Assembly (NCBI GenBank): GCA_037440405.1
Contig: JBBIUE010000037.1
Coordinates: 1-47,664, forward strand
Reading direction: 5' to 3'
Length of the DNA: 47,664 nucleotides
Source: JANMGV01 sp037440405
GTDB taxonomy: Bacteria > Planctomycetota > Planctomycetia > Pirellulales > Pirellulaceae
The translations under genes were made by a program, and so were the position numbers. The notes beneath the pieces are model-generated. The model was not told the DNA's origin. It ran no database searches and saw only the letters and a list, made by a program, of their open reading frames with translations. Positions 16,328 to 26,064 of this stretch are shown one piece after another (position 1 is the stretch's first letter; each line of letters opens with the position of its first letter).

Positions 16328-17500
16328 TCAACGGTTCGCGTAGGCAATCGCAAGTGCGATCGCGGCAAACAGGAGCACTCCGAAAGTAATCGCCAAAGCA
16401 ATTCGGACCGATGACCAAGGTTTTGAACCATAAACCTTTCCAGTCTGTCCGTTGACCAAAAACCGAAATACTCTGCCGCGATAGTGATAGGAGATGATGT
16501 GGACTGGCAGCAGAATCAAGTCCGACCCAGTCGAAGTCAAGCGAGTTGCCACTCGCAAGTTGCTAAAGGTATCACCCGGTTGGAGTCGCTCGATGGCCAT
16601 GCGCTCGCGTTTTCGGAACTCTTCTTCTGCTACCGCGATCGCATCGCTCGGTTGAATCGAATACTCCTCGTTGTACCATCCAGCGAGGAAGTAGGGGCGA
16701 TATCTCGTTAAGGCATTCAAATCGAAAGGCTGAATCGAGAGAGCTTCATTTTGCGGTAATCCCCGCGATGCAGAGACGAGAAATCCCGAATAGTAGCGAT
16801 GATGGTTTCCAGAGAGCGGCCACCACTCAGTTTCACGAACTTGCCGCGTGTGTGTTTGTACTCTGCCCTGGGCATCTCGCGTCGTATAGGTCTCGGTCCG
16901 ATACCAGTATTCGCCGATTTGAGCAGACCAATCGCTTTCCGCGATCATGGAAAAATGCCAGAAAGGGAGGTAGACACCTTTGATCCGATCCGCCAAGGCT
17001 TTGTGGAATAAATCGCTCGGTCGAAACCAACTGTTCTTCTTCAGCCACTCCTCAAATCGGCGCGTTGCTTCGGCTCGGTTGATGGCGAAGCCGATAATAA
17101 ACTCGGGCATTCGCTTCGGTTCTGTTGAGGCAGGTCGGTCGACGACGACATTGGAATCGCAAAACGGGCAGGCATAGCTTCGCTCCTTTTCTGTGACTTC
17201 GAAATTCGCACCACAACTCTCGCAGTGAACAGAATGCGCGTTGATCGGGGAGAGCGAATTTGGCAAGCCTTCATTTGGCGACCGTTCACCGGGGACTGCA
17301 AAAGGAATTCCGCAAGCCACGCAGAACCGATCATTCAGGTCGCGTGGCGACCCACAGGCTGGACAGGGACTCGCCGCCGCTGCTGTCTCACGATGATCGA
17401 CGATGGCGGCATCGATGACTTGCAGTCGTGACGAATCGGTGTCCTCTCCGATTCCCGACGGTCGCCTCCCTCGATCGCTACTCACTTCGGCTTTCGCCAT
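16328..17500 (-). CDS. Zinc-ribbon membrane protein, paralogue 1
   Basis: The 390-residue protein has two zinc ribbons (CPAC...CVAC at about 45-63; CESC...CPFC at about 93-118). A middle domain begins with VYLPFWHFSMIAESDW and continues with TETYTTRDAQGRVQTHTR, a stretch its shorter paralogue lacks. The C-terminal part is FRFLVNGQTGKVYGSKPW followed by a membrane helix. Proteins of this build are widespread in bacteria but I know no proven function; the ribbons suggest a scaffold or nucleic-acid contact at the membrane. The gap to paralogue 2 is 74 nt, and the DUF58 gene ends 210 nt upstream on the same strand. Confidence 0.78.
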   Translation of the reverse strand: MAKAEVSSDRGRRPSGIGEDTDSSRLQVIDAAIVDHRETAAAASPCPACGSPRDLNDRFCVACGIPFAVPGERSPNEGLPNSLSPINAHSVHCESCGANFEVTEKERSYACPFCDSNVVVDRPASTEPKRMPEFIIGFAINRAEATRRFEEWLKKNSWFRPSDLFHKALADRIKGVYLPFWHFSMIAESDWSAQIGEYWYRTETYTTRDAQGRVQTHTRQVRETEWWPLSGNHHRYYSGFLVSASRGLPQNEALSIQPFDLNALTRYRPYFLAGWYNEEYSIQPSDAIAVAEEEFRKRERMAIERLQPGDTFSNLRVATRLTSTGSDLILLPVHIISYHYRGRVFRFLVNGQTGKVYGSKPWSSVRIALAITFGVLLFAAIALAIAYANR

Positions 17501-17710
17501 GGGCTCTCCAACTATCCCTCTCGACAGTCAACCACGCTCGTAGGAATGGATCGCACTGCCAAGTCACTGGATCAACGAACCATCTCCATCGCATTGTAAT
17601 GAACAATCCGGATACTCAAAGAGTCGATGTGTTCCATCGCGACACGAAAACTCGCAACCGTGACTTCCTCTGCGTCGAGCAGGCCGAGAAGGGAGTGAGA
17701 AGCCAGTACG

Positions 17711-18613
17711 TTACAGTGCGTGTTTGGCAAGGAAACGGTAAAGCGCAGAGTCCAGATCTTCCCGCGTTAGGACGGTGGTCGAATCGATACCAAGCTGTGC
17801 CAGCAGGTTTTCGAGCGCTTGGCTATGTTTCTTGAAATTCTTCAAGTATCCGGCTTTTGCTTTCGGTGGGTCGACGAAGACCTCTCGTTGACTTTCTGCG
17901 TCTTCGATCATCACCGGCTGCTCAAACGGAAATTCAAGCTCCGCAGGATCGAGGATGCGGATCGCCATGACCTCATGCCGTCGCGCGCGCAACATGCTGA
18001 GCTTCTCTTTCATCCCTTCCAGCGGGACGAGAAAATCAGAAACGATCACGATCCATCCTCGCTTATTGGCGAGATCAGCTAGTTGTGAAATGGGGGCCTG
18101 CAGGTCGGTCGCCTTCCCTTCTGCGGGTTGCTCCAATGCCGACATCAAGCGACTCAAATGACCCGGGCGAAAACGGGGAGGGATATATTCCCGAACGATG
18201 TCCTCGAACACCATAAGCCCTACGGCATCCCGTTGTTTCATCAAAAAATAACCTAACGTCGCGATCAGTGTTCTGGCGTACTCCCATTTGGAATAGCCAA
18301 TCGATCCATAATCCATGGATCGGCTCCGATCAGCTACTAAAATGCAACGCAGATTGGTCTCGTCCTCAAATCGCTTGATGAAGTAGCGATCGGAACGACC
18401 ATATAGTTTCCAATCCAGGTTTCTGAGATCGTCGCCGTGAGTGTACGGACGATACTCACTGAACTCAGAGGAAAATCCGTGCAACGGACTGCGATGCAGT
18501 CCCGCCATGAATCCATCTACGATCCAACGCGCACGCACTTGTAAATCGCGAATACGAACAATCGTCGAAGGATCAATTCCGCCCGGACGCGCAATGCTAG
18601 TAGATGGATTCAT
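17711..18613 (-). CDS. DUF58 protein with vWA-like domain
   Basis: This 300-residue protein carries the DUF58 hallmark FSEYRPYTHGDDLRNLDWKL, followed by ILVADRSRSMDYG, a MIDAS-like DxSxS motif of von Willebrand A domains. DUF58 proteins usually sit beside a MoxR AAA+ ATPase and act as chaperone-like partners; no MoxR gene is in this window, so the partner is either elsewhere or absent. I place the start at ATG 18613; the frame is open to 18805 but the extra part is Arg-rich and not domain-like, and another ATG lies 7 codons upstream. Confidence 0.85.
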   Translation of the reverse strand: MNPSTSIARPGGIDPSTIVRIRDLQVRARWIVDGFMAGLHRSPLHGFSSEFSEYRPYTHGDDLRNLDWKLYGRSDRYFIKRFEDETNLRCILVADRSRSMDYGSIGYSKWEYARTLIATLGYFLMKQRDAVGLMVFEDIVREYIPPRFRPGHLSRLMSALEQPAEGKATDLQAPISQLADLANKRGWIVIVSDFLVPLEGMKEKLSMLRARRHEVMAIRILDPAELEFPFEQPVMIEDAESQREVFVDPPKAKAGYLKNFKKHSQALENLLAQLGIDSTTVLTREDLDSALYRFLAKHAL

Positions 18614-18984
18614 CAATAACCCAATCCCTTTCATGAGTGGAGCAATCACAGTATGCAAGTCTATCCCAAAACAGCGTCCATGTCGCCACTCCCGAAATGG
18701 CACGAGTTGCGAACTCTTGCGGAGCAAGCTCGCGACTCTGCCATCGGTGCTCAGCGCCCCTGCTCTCCGTTCCCAGCAGATCCGTCCGTGCAGCACATCC
18801 GACAATGCAATGGTCCACGAGTCCCGTCATCCCCGCAAGTTACCAGCATCTCTTCGATTGCCTCCTCGATCGCTTATCGCAAATGAGTGACGGTCATTCG
18901 ACAACCCACCTGCAAGTCGATGCTACCGACACGAAGTCACGAGTGTGCGGTGAAACGATCGCCACGTTTCCGAAAAATTGAAAT
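18614..18984. other. Gene-free stretch between DUF58 and patatin genes
   Basis: I see no gene. The DUF58 frame stays open to 18805 on the minus strand, but its translation there does not look like protein. The patatin gene ends at 18985. No clear hairpin or promoter was recognised. Confidence 0.5.
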
Positions 18985-21900
18985 TCAGACGACCGTCTCC
19001 GAGCGAAGCCGATCGAGATCGATCCATTTAGAATCTTCTCGCACCTGGCGAATGACCTCGCGAAACGAAGAAGCAAACTCCAATTCCAAGTTGCCCCATT
19101 CTCGATCCCAAGCTGAACTAAGGGGCCACATGCGCAAGACTCTCCCCCATTCTCTCGAAATCGACGTATGCATTTCCTCAATGTTTTGGTGAAAACACAG
19201 TTCACTGAGCAACACAGCCGCATCGATGATCCATGCCGCTTCTTCTCCTCGCTCAGTCGATGACCGAGACGTTCGCCAATGTTTTTTGACCTCGTCGAAT
19301 GCTTTCGCTTTGTTCTCGTCATTTTCTGAACTCCCCTTCGATCCGAATCGAAGTCTTTCGACGCAATCCAAGTATCGCGATAGACTCTGCATTTCTAGTC
19401 GAAGCTTCTGCAAGTGAGCATTCGTAACTAGCGCTTTGAGCAGATTGCTGTAACGCTGATCTAACTCGCTCGACACGTTGTCCCAATGTTCCGACGATCG
19501 ATTCTGATGCCTAACTCGCAGGGCATGAAAGTATTCGAACAACTCATTGGAGGTTCGCGGCGAACTGGGGGGAGCAAGAGGGTGCCGTTCCAGATCGATA
19601 TCTCTTTGAAAACATTGCTTCCCAATGTGGTAGCCAAGCTTGCGATAGCTTTCGAACTGAGATTCACTGAAGAACTGATCTGCGGTGGATCGGTGAGGAA
19701 AATCTTCATGACGCTGTCGATAGCTCAGAACCTCCATTGGCTCGTCGCTGGTCATTGTCATTTTGACGTAAAAGAGATAGCCAATTTCTTCAGTTGAGGT
19801 AGTCTCACCATCGCGGGGAGGATAATGAATAATTCCAATCGCCATCCAATCCCTCGACCACCCCGTCTTCTCGTCCGGAATCAAGTGCTTGACATCGATA
19901 TCAATGATCGTACCGAAGTCGACGTAAACCTTCCGAATCAGTCTTGCCAGTTCACCGCAGCTCCCATTAGCATCTTGACCGGCATCCGATGCGATAATGA
20001 CGCGACATCGTCGACGGATAAGTTCATAAACGCCGAGGTTGTCAAAATGCCCACCATCGGAAAGGTATACATAAGGACTTGTCGCGTCGCAATTGCCCAA
20101 CATCTCGTTCAGCAAATGAGCCCAACCGATACGAGGCCCAGATCGATTCCACTCCCTCCGTGCTGGATTTCCTCGCCAGGCACCGAGTCGTAAGTTCAAA
20201 AGCGTCAGTAGCGCCGTTACGGCGGGTGAAGAATAGTAACCCATATTCGGGCTGACAGCCGCTCCTGAAATCGCCATGGCGTGCCCCAAGGTCATTCCAC
20301 CACCGTAACGTATTGAACCTTTCGAATCATGTTGATGCTCGATGGTCCTTCGATATCCCGTTACCGTACTGCCACAATGATAAGGGCTGAAAGTGAAACT
20401 CGCCGCCTTTCGCTCTTGCCGCTCCAACTCGATGGACTGATTCAGATTGATGGCCACATTGATCAAATGAATGGGACCATGGTAGTGCTTGCCGAACTCG
20501 TTATTCTGCTGCAATTCCTCCAAAAAGATATCGTCGCCGGGGTCGATGTCTGTCAGCTCGTCAGGATTTCGATCCGTTCGTTCTTGACTTTTTATGGGAG
20601 CACCAAATTGCTTGCCTCGCTTCGTTCGAGAAGCACCAAGATAGCATCGCACGAGCCGATTCTGGTACATCTCTTGCAGCGAAAAGATATTGATATCCAC
20701 CATTGTGCTGCACAGGATCGACCCGAGCACGAAGATAGCCGAACCTACAGCAAGCCTTCCTGGATCCGATTGCAGAGCGTTGAACCAGTTGGTTTGGTTC
20801 AATCTTCCAATCACATTGGTAACGCTCGCCAATGTCACCATGGCAATACTAAGACCACCAAGGCACCCCGACAGAAACAGCACCGGACCGAGACGAGCGA
20901 TCAGATTTTTCCAACCATTTCCCCGACGCCTCGCATCGCCTGTATTCTGCCCCTGCGCAATCAAAATGCTTCCCCAAGTCGTTACTCCCCATGCAACGGC
21001 CGCTGATACTCGGCTCCAGTTTCCTTGCAATCCGAAAAAGACGATGGGCAAATAGAACACATGCAAACATACGAAAACCCAACCTGCCGCCCAAATCATG
21101 CATCGTGAAAGAAACGTTGACCACCGCTCGCGAATCAATGGATGTTCTACTTGGCCGAGAATACCGAGCTGAATGGATTCTCCAAGAAAGAGCCCCAACA
21201 GCAATACCGGTGTTCCCCAGATCGCATGAGTCAAACGTCCTGGAATGAGAACTCCGTAGAATGATGCATCAGGCAAGTTATCCATTGCGTTGACGATACC
21301 AACCAGCAACAATCCTTCAAACGCCCCCGGAATCAATCCCGAAAGAATCCAGCGAAGGTTCAACAGAAGGTTGTTTCCTTTGATGAATTCCAGAACCGCC
21401 TGCCAATTGAACAAGACGTGGATAAATGCGAGCAAACATGGCATCGCCACCCAGTTGCTGACCGGTAGGTAACCCAAAATTCGCTTTGCCATGGACTCGT
21501 CCAACGACAGGTCGAGGCTAACGAGAAAAGCAATCAAGAATGCGAAAACGACTTGCACGTGAATCGATCGCCAACTCGAGAGGTCGCCAATCCCGTTCGA
21601 GTTTCCATGACGAACTTGTTCACATCTGCGGCGTGCCCGCTGCATATCTTTGTAGAACGCTCCACCTCCTAACGCCAGCAATACAAACGCCGTTGGCAGA
21701 GCCGAATAGAATAGAATCTCATTCAACTTCGGATTGACTCGCGATGGATTCCCATGAAATGATACAGCGGTCGTCACAAGAAGAATGCATGACACCACGG
21801 TAGGTAGCAGCACCAAAAGGTTCAGAAAAACATTGCGGCAATAGATGACGATCAATTCCCAGGAGTCGGACGTGAACAGTCCAGGTCGAGGAGCAAGGTA

Positions 21901-22365
21901 GTTGCTGTTGGCACGAATCTGCCGAAAGGGCTCGGGCTCGCGCTCGTCGATCAGACGGGCATTCTCTCCTGTTGGGCACCGAGACCTTGCTTGGGATTCT
22001 TTGTCCGGAACCAATTGTCGCTCGACGTTACGAACATCCCCATCGCGTCGAATCCAAGCAGTCAACCAACTGCCGATATACCCACCCCCTGACACCGTCG
22101 AAAGATAATCACAATTCGATAGCAACTTCTGTTCGGCCAGAGCCTGAAGCAACCCGAGATTAAAAGTTGCACTGCGGATGCCTCCCCCAGACAACGCGAC
22201 GCCAAAAATGTCGTTTGCAATCACCGAAGAGGATGGTTGGTGGGCGTTATGGTCAGGCAGCACTTCCTCGCCTTGCACGCTATCCAATCGCATCCACGAG
22301 CGTCGCAACTGAATGGCGGCCAACTCCTCCTCGAGAACAACTGGGAAACCAAGTTTCGTGCTCAT
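18985..22365 (-). CDS. Patatin-like phospholipase with large central membrane region
   Basis: Patatin phospholipases use a Ser-Asp dyad to cleave acyl chains from lipids. The oxyanion motif GGGIRSATFNLGLLQAL lies at about residues 60-76 and the nucleophile is Ser92 in STVSGGGYIG. The catalytic Asp770 is in LSDGGHFDNLGVYEL. Between the two halves of the active site a region of about 390 residues (171-560) contains multiple predicted membrane helices. The C-terminal part (about 900-1126) is charged and helical. At 1126 residues it is far longer than ordinary patatins (300-400). The active site must fold from parts separated by the membrane insert. A lipid target in its own membrane is an inference. 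Confidence 0.85.
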   Translation of the reverse strand: MSTKLGFPVVLEEELAAIQLRRSWMRLDSVQGEEVLPDHNAHQPSSSVIANDIFGVALSGGGIRSATFNLGLLQALAEQKLLSNCDYLSTVSGGGYIGSWLTAWIRRDGDVRNVERQLVPDKESQARSRCPTGENARLIDEREPEPFRQIRANSNYLAPRPGLFTSDSWELIVIYCRNVFLNLLVLLPTVVSCILLVTTAVSFHGNPSRVNPKLNEILFYSALPTAFVLLALGGGAFYKDMQRARRRCEQVRHGNSNGIGDLSSWRSIHVQVVFAFLIAFLVSLDLSLDESMAKRILGYLPVSNWVAMPCLLAFIHVLFNWQAVLEFIKGNNLLLNLRWILSGLIPGAFEGLLLVGIVNAMDNLPDASFYGVLIPGRLTHAIWGTPVLLLGLFLGESIQLGILGQVEHPLIRERWSTFLSRCMIWAAGWVFVCLHVFYLPIVFFGLQGNWSRVSAAVAWGVTTWGSILIAQGQNTGDARRRGNGWKNLIARLGPVLFLSGCLGGLSIAMVTLASVTNVIGRLNQTNWFNALQSDPGRLAVGSAIFVLGSILCSTMVDINIFSLQEMYQNRLVRCYLGASRTKRGKQFGAPIKSQERTDRNPDELTDIDPGDDIFLEELQQNNEFGKHYHGPIHLINVAINLNQSIELERQERKAASFTFSPYHCGSTVTGYRRTIEHQHDSKGSIRYGGGMTLGHAMAISGAAVSPNMGYYSSPAVTALLTLLNLRLGAWRGNPARREWNRSGPRIGWAHLLNEMLGNCDATSPYVYLSDGGHFDNLGVYELIRRRCRVIIASDAGQDANGSCGELARLIRKVYVDFGTIIDIDVKHLIPDEKTGWSRDWMAIGIIHYPPRDGETTSTEEIGYLFYVKMTMTSDEPMEVLSYRQRHEDFPHRSTADQFFSESQFESYRKLGYHIGKQCFQRDIDLERHPLAPPSSPRTSNELFEYFHALRVRHQNRSSEHWDNVSSELDQRYSNLLKALVTNAHLQKLRLEMQSLSRYLDCVERLRFGSKGSSENDENKAKAFDEVKKHWRTSRSSTERGEEAAWIIDAAVLLSELCFHQNIEEMHTSISREWGRVLRMWPLSSAWDREWGNLELEFASSFREVIRQVREDSKWIDLDRLRSETVV

Positions 22366-23029
22366 GGATTAGACGCTCACGTTCGCTTTCCCAGTTGAAC
22401 TGCATGAACCGTTCACGAGTAGGGGCGTTGTCATCGTTTAACCGCCGGGCCAGAGCATATTTGGCGACTGACAACCTTGCGGTAAGCGACGAATTCGTTT
22501 GCCAAGCTTGCAGCCCGCCCTTGGAGCCCCATTGGCTTCGAACTAACAGTGCGAGTGGAAATCCAACCCGTAGACTTCACCCCCTATATTTGACTATTTG
22601 AATGCTATCCTCACTTTCTTCCAATTGCAAGCTTTTCTGCCTATTTCAATGCAATTCTTTGTTCGAACGCGTTTCGATCCATGGCATAGCAAACGATCGG
22701 CTCAAGTCTGATCACACGTTCGCGCACTTGAACAAGCGATATCGGTAATCGCGGCAAATCGTCGTTCCGAGAGCCGCACCTATCGAATCGGAAACGTCAT
22801 CCTCGTTGACGCGGGGCCATCGCGCTCGACTGGGATACATTGACAATTTGTTTAACGGCATCCTCCATCGGTGATCGAATGCAGTTTCACTCTGCTACTG
22901 AAAACAGTTTGGTAAGCGGCAGGTGAACATGTACTTGCACGAAACATCCGTGAGGGACGAGTCGTTGATCGGTCGCTCACGAAGTGGGTGGTGAATCGTC
23001 GATCGCGATCTGCCTCTTGACTGAGGTCG
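22366..23029. other. Gene-free stretch
   Basis: No convincing gene, RNA or strong inverted repeat was recognised in these 664 bp. The upstream half should contain the patatin promoter on the minus strand, which I could not pinpoint. Confidence 0.5.
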
Positions 23030-23707
23030 CTACTTACTGGTTGAAAAGGTCAAGAGTGCAGCTTCACCCAGGTTCAGCGCATCTGAGTACTGTTCCAAAT
23101 CCTGCGTGGAAAGCTGAATAACGGCATTCTTGGTGACGCAAACATACATGATGCCTGCCATACTCTGCCCCGTCGCGAGTTCTTTTCCCGTCCATGAACT
23201 TTTCGCAACTTGGATGCCGTTGATCAAGCCATAGGAAGCTTCGGAAGCCTTCCAATCCGATCGCCGTTGTCGAATCGAGGCAAGCGATTTGTTGAGGAAC
23301 TCGTCAATGGTGGGAAGGCTCTCGTTCGGGGGTGCGACGATGATGATTACCTGAATCGATGGACTGGAGCCATCTGGTCGGGGATTGCCGACCCAGGCTA
23401 ACATCCTGGAGCCAGGCGGTGGAATCTCCTGCCGTCGCAGAGTGTATCCCTTTGGAGGCTGTACCTTATAGCCGCCAAGCTCCACGGATTCGCCGAGGCC
23501 CGCTAACAATTCTGGATTTGGTTGGAACTGGGCAGGTTGCTTAGCCGAAGATGGAGGACTTTGATTCGATGGAGCCATCGATGTCGCGTTGCTGGATGCT
23601 GCCGAATCCTGTCCCTGCGAAGTTGTCACTTCTTCGGAGGGTGACGAGCAACCCACAAGTACCGTACCTAAAAACAGCACCACGAGAGAAAGAATTTTTC
23701 CTTGCAT
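23030..23707 (-). CDS. Putative lipoprotein
   Basis: The 225-residue protein has a lipoprotein signal peptide with lipobox LVGC (Cys20). A Ser/Pro/Gln-rich linker (about 21-65) leads to a globular domain (about 70-225) with LGGYKVQPPKGYTLRR and a pattern of alternating strands. It should be tethered to a membrane by its N-terminal lipid. I recognise no family or function. The gene is isolated, with more than 400 bp without genes on each side. Confidence 0.8.
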   Translation of the reverse strand: MQGKILSLVVLFLGTVLVGCSSPSEEVTTSQGQDSAASSNATSMAPSNQSPPSSAKQPAQFQPNPELLAGLGESVELGGYKVQPPKGYTLRRQEIPPPGSRMLAWVGNPRPDGSSPSIQVIIIVAPPNESLPTIDEFLNKSLASIRQRRSDWKASEASYGLINGIQVAKSSWTGKELATGQSMAGIMYVCVTKNAVIQLSTQDLEQYSDALNLGEAALLTFSTSK

Positions 23708-24140
23708 ACTCCATCATCGAAGATTCCTCGGGTCTAAAGAAAAGCATTTGTCAAAAGTCTTTGATAATCATCTCAACCATGCGGAGATAGGATCGCGGAT
23801 CGTGTGAGTTAAGGATGTGCCATATTCGCAGATCACCGGAATGGAAACCGATTCATCGATTCGCTGATGCATGGAAACCCATTTCTTGCATTTTCGATAA
23901 GATGCGTCGCCTTGACCTTTTCAAAGACAAGCGAGTTCCAACATAGGTTGGCGCCTCGATTTTGTGTCGCACCGATTCCACGGGCCGAATTCTCGCAACT
24001 TGCACGATCGCATGATGCATGGAGTATAGTTACCTCCGGTTCCATGGGTCTGAATCCACGAAACGAAAAGAAAGGTTGCTTTGCATCCTGACTCCGCCAC
24101 GCCGATTATGAATCGGCGGGATGATTACTTCAATAACCCC
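23708..24140. other. Gene-free stretch
   Basis: No gene is supported. A short hairpin (24100-24107 with 24111-24118, 8-bp perfect stem, 3-nt loop) lies about 22 bp after the pepF stop and could end that transcript, although no T-tract follows. Confidence 0.5.
24100..24118 (-). terminator. Possible terminator of the pepF gene
   Basis: An 8-bp perfect stem (CGCCGATT/AATCGGCG) with loop ATG lies downstream of the oligoendopeptidase stop. The following bases are not T-rich, so this is a weak call. Confidence 0.3.
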
Positions 24141-25940
24141 TCAAGAAGCTCGGAGTTGGTCGATCAAGTTTCCAAAGTGCCGAAGGGCAGTTTCAACGGG
24201 TTCGGGCGTTTCCATATCAACTCCGGCTGCGCGGAGTAGGTCGAGCGGGTCGCGGGAACATCCACCGGACAAAAATCGCAAATAGTCGTCCAACTCCTGC
24301 TTGCCCCCTTCGAGAACTCGGCGCGACAGAGCGATGGCTGCCGAGAGACCAGTCGCATATTTGTACACATAAAAGGCTCGGTAGAAATGCGGAATGCGGA
24401 AGCATTCCAACTCTAACTCATCATCGATCACGAAGTCAGGTCCGAAATAGTCGTCAAGCAATTCTCGATAAACCTGTTTGAAGCTGGCAACCGTAAGAGG
24501 TTCTCCTTGCTCTGCCATGGCGTGCGTCTGGCGTTCAAATTCGGCGAACATGGTTTGGCGAACGATTGTCATGCGGATGCTGTCGATCTGATGGTTGATA
24601 AGGAAGGCTCGTTCCTTGTCATTGCGAGCGTGCTGAATGAGATAGTGGGACAGCAGTTGCTCGTTAAAGGTGCTGGCCACTTCGGCAACGAAGATCGTGT
24701 AGTTATAGTACTGGAACGGCTGATGCCTGACCGAGTAGTAGCTGTGCATGGAATGTCCAGCTTCATGCGCCAGCGTGAAGACATCATCCAACACGTTCGG
24801 CTTATAGTTCATCATGATGTAGGGCAGACCGTCATAGCTTCCACAACTGAAAGCTCCACTCTGCTTTCCTTTGTTCGGAAACCGATCGCACCAGCGACCT
24901 CGCAGACCTGCTGCGAGCGTATTGCAGTAGTCCGCCCCCAGCGGCTTCATAGCATCCATCACCAGGTCAACGGCTTCATCCCAGGTGCGTCTCGTCTGCT
25001 GTTCGACCAGGATCGGAACGTAGGTGTCGTAATGATGGATATCGGGTATCCCCATCATTTCCTTCCGTAGATCGAAATAGCGATAGACCTGAGGAAGTTG
25101 GGATCGGACAGCGGCGATCAAGTTGTCGTAAACCTGTACAGGGACGTTGTCCGGAAACAGTGCAGCTTCCAACGCCGAGCGATAGCGGCGAGCCTTTGCG
25201 TAATAGACGTCGGTTTGAATGCTTCCGGCCAACGTTGCTGCCAGAGAGTTTTCGTGATCTCGAAACTCTTGATAGTATTGTCGGAACGCCGTTTCGCGAA
25301 CGGAGCGCGAAGGAGAGTGCAGGAAGCTAACGAATGTGGCGTTGGTAAGATCGCGTGTCTGTCCCTGCTCATCGGTCACCGTGCCAAACTTCATATCCGA
25401 ATCGTTGAGCTGGCGGAACACATGACTGGCGGTCTGAGCCATCTCGCCCTGCATCGCTAAGAGTTCCTCCTCCGACGCATTTCTCGTGTGTGGCTGAAAG
25501 CGGGCGATTCGTTCGAGAATCAATCGGACGTCCGCCAGCTCAGAGGATTCCATCATCGCTCGAAGTTGTTCGGATGGAATCGCCAAAATCTCGGGGCGGA
25601 TGAAGCTGGCGGCTTGGCTGGCTTTCACCGCACCATTTTGGAACTTCGCCAACATTGCTTGATAGTCCGAATTCGACTGGTCCTCGGCAGTTTTAAGAAA
25701 GGCATACGTTCCCAATCGTTCCGACATGCGATCCAAGCGGAGATCGAATCGCAAGCACTCGCCAAGTCGAGCGGCGGAAGAAGCCAAGGTTCCCTGGAAC
25801 GATGCATATCCTTCGATCTCCTTTTCGAAAGCTGCGAAATCCCGGTACCAGCTCGCATCGTCCGGGTACAAGCTGGACAAGTCCCAGGTGTGTTCGATCG
25901 GCACTTGCGGACGCGATGGCAAACTGACTTCGATGGACAT
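24141..25940 (-). CDS. pepF: Oligoendopeptidase F (M3 family metallopeptidase)
   Basis: This zinc peptidase cleaves short peptides in the cytoplasm. The active site is HEAGH (His392, Glu393, His396) in FTLAHEAGHSMHSYYS. The N-terminal M3 helical region opens with the typical IEHTWDLSSLYPDD. Length 599 residues, normal for the PepF branch. I chose the ATG at 25940, which has GGGAG 7-8 nt upstream; an open frame reaches 26030 but is not domain-like. It lies 124 nt downstream of jetD on the same strand, so some transcription from the Wadjet operon may read through, but a functional link is not implied. Confidence 0.95.
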   Translation of the reverse strand: MSIEVSLPSRPQVPIEHTWDLSSLYPDDASWYRDFAAFEKEIEGYASFQGTLASSAARLGECLRFDLRLDRMSERLGTYAFLKTAEDQSNSDYQAMLAKFQNGAVKASQAASFIRPEILAIPSEQLRAMMESSELADVRLILERIARFQPHTRNASEEELLAMQGEMAQTASHVFRQLNDSDMKFGTVTDEQGQTRDLTNATFVSFLHSPSRSVRETAFRQYYQEFRDHENSLAATLAGSIQTDVYYAKARRYRSALEAALFPDNVPVQVYDNLIAAVRSQLPQVYRYFDLRKEMMGIPDIHHYDTYVPILVEQQTRRTWDEAVDLVMDAMKPLGADYCNTLAAGLRGRWCDRFPNKGKQSGAFSCGSYDGLPYIMMNYKPNVLDDVFTLAHEAGHSMHSYYSVRHQPFQYYNYTIFVAEVASTFNEQLLSHYLIQHARNDKERAFLINHQIDSIRMTIVRQTMFAEFERQTHAMAEQGEPLTVASFKQVYRELLDDYFGPDFVIDDELELECFRIPHFYRAFYVYKYATGLSAAIALSRRVLEGGKQELDDYLRFLSGGCSRDPLDLLRAAGVDMETPEPVETALRHFGNLIDQLRAS

Positions 25941-26064
25941 GGCAATTCTCCCTGACGATGGAAAGCTCAGAATTGTCGGCTGTCCAGAATGCTCTGTCAA
26001 CGCAAGTCTTCGAGGATGAACCGTGTGCAACTTGCTTTGGGATTACTAAGTTCGCTCGGTTTGT

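Noticed and set aside
19461..21055. Several open frames opposite and within the patatin gene
   Set aside because: All are shadows of the 1126-residue patatin reading frame.
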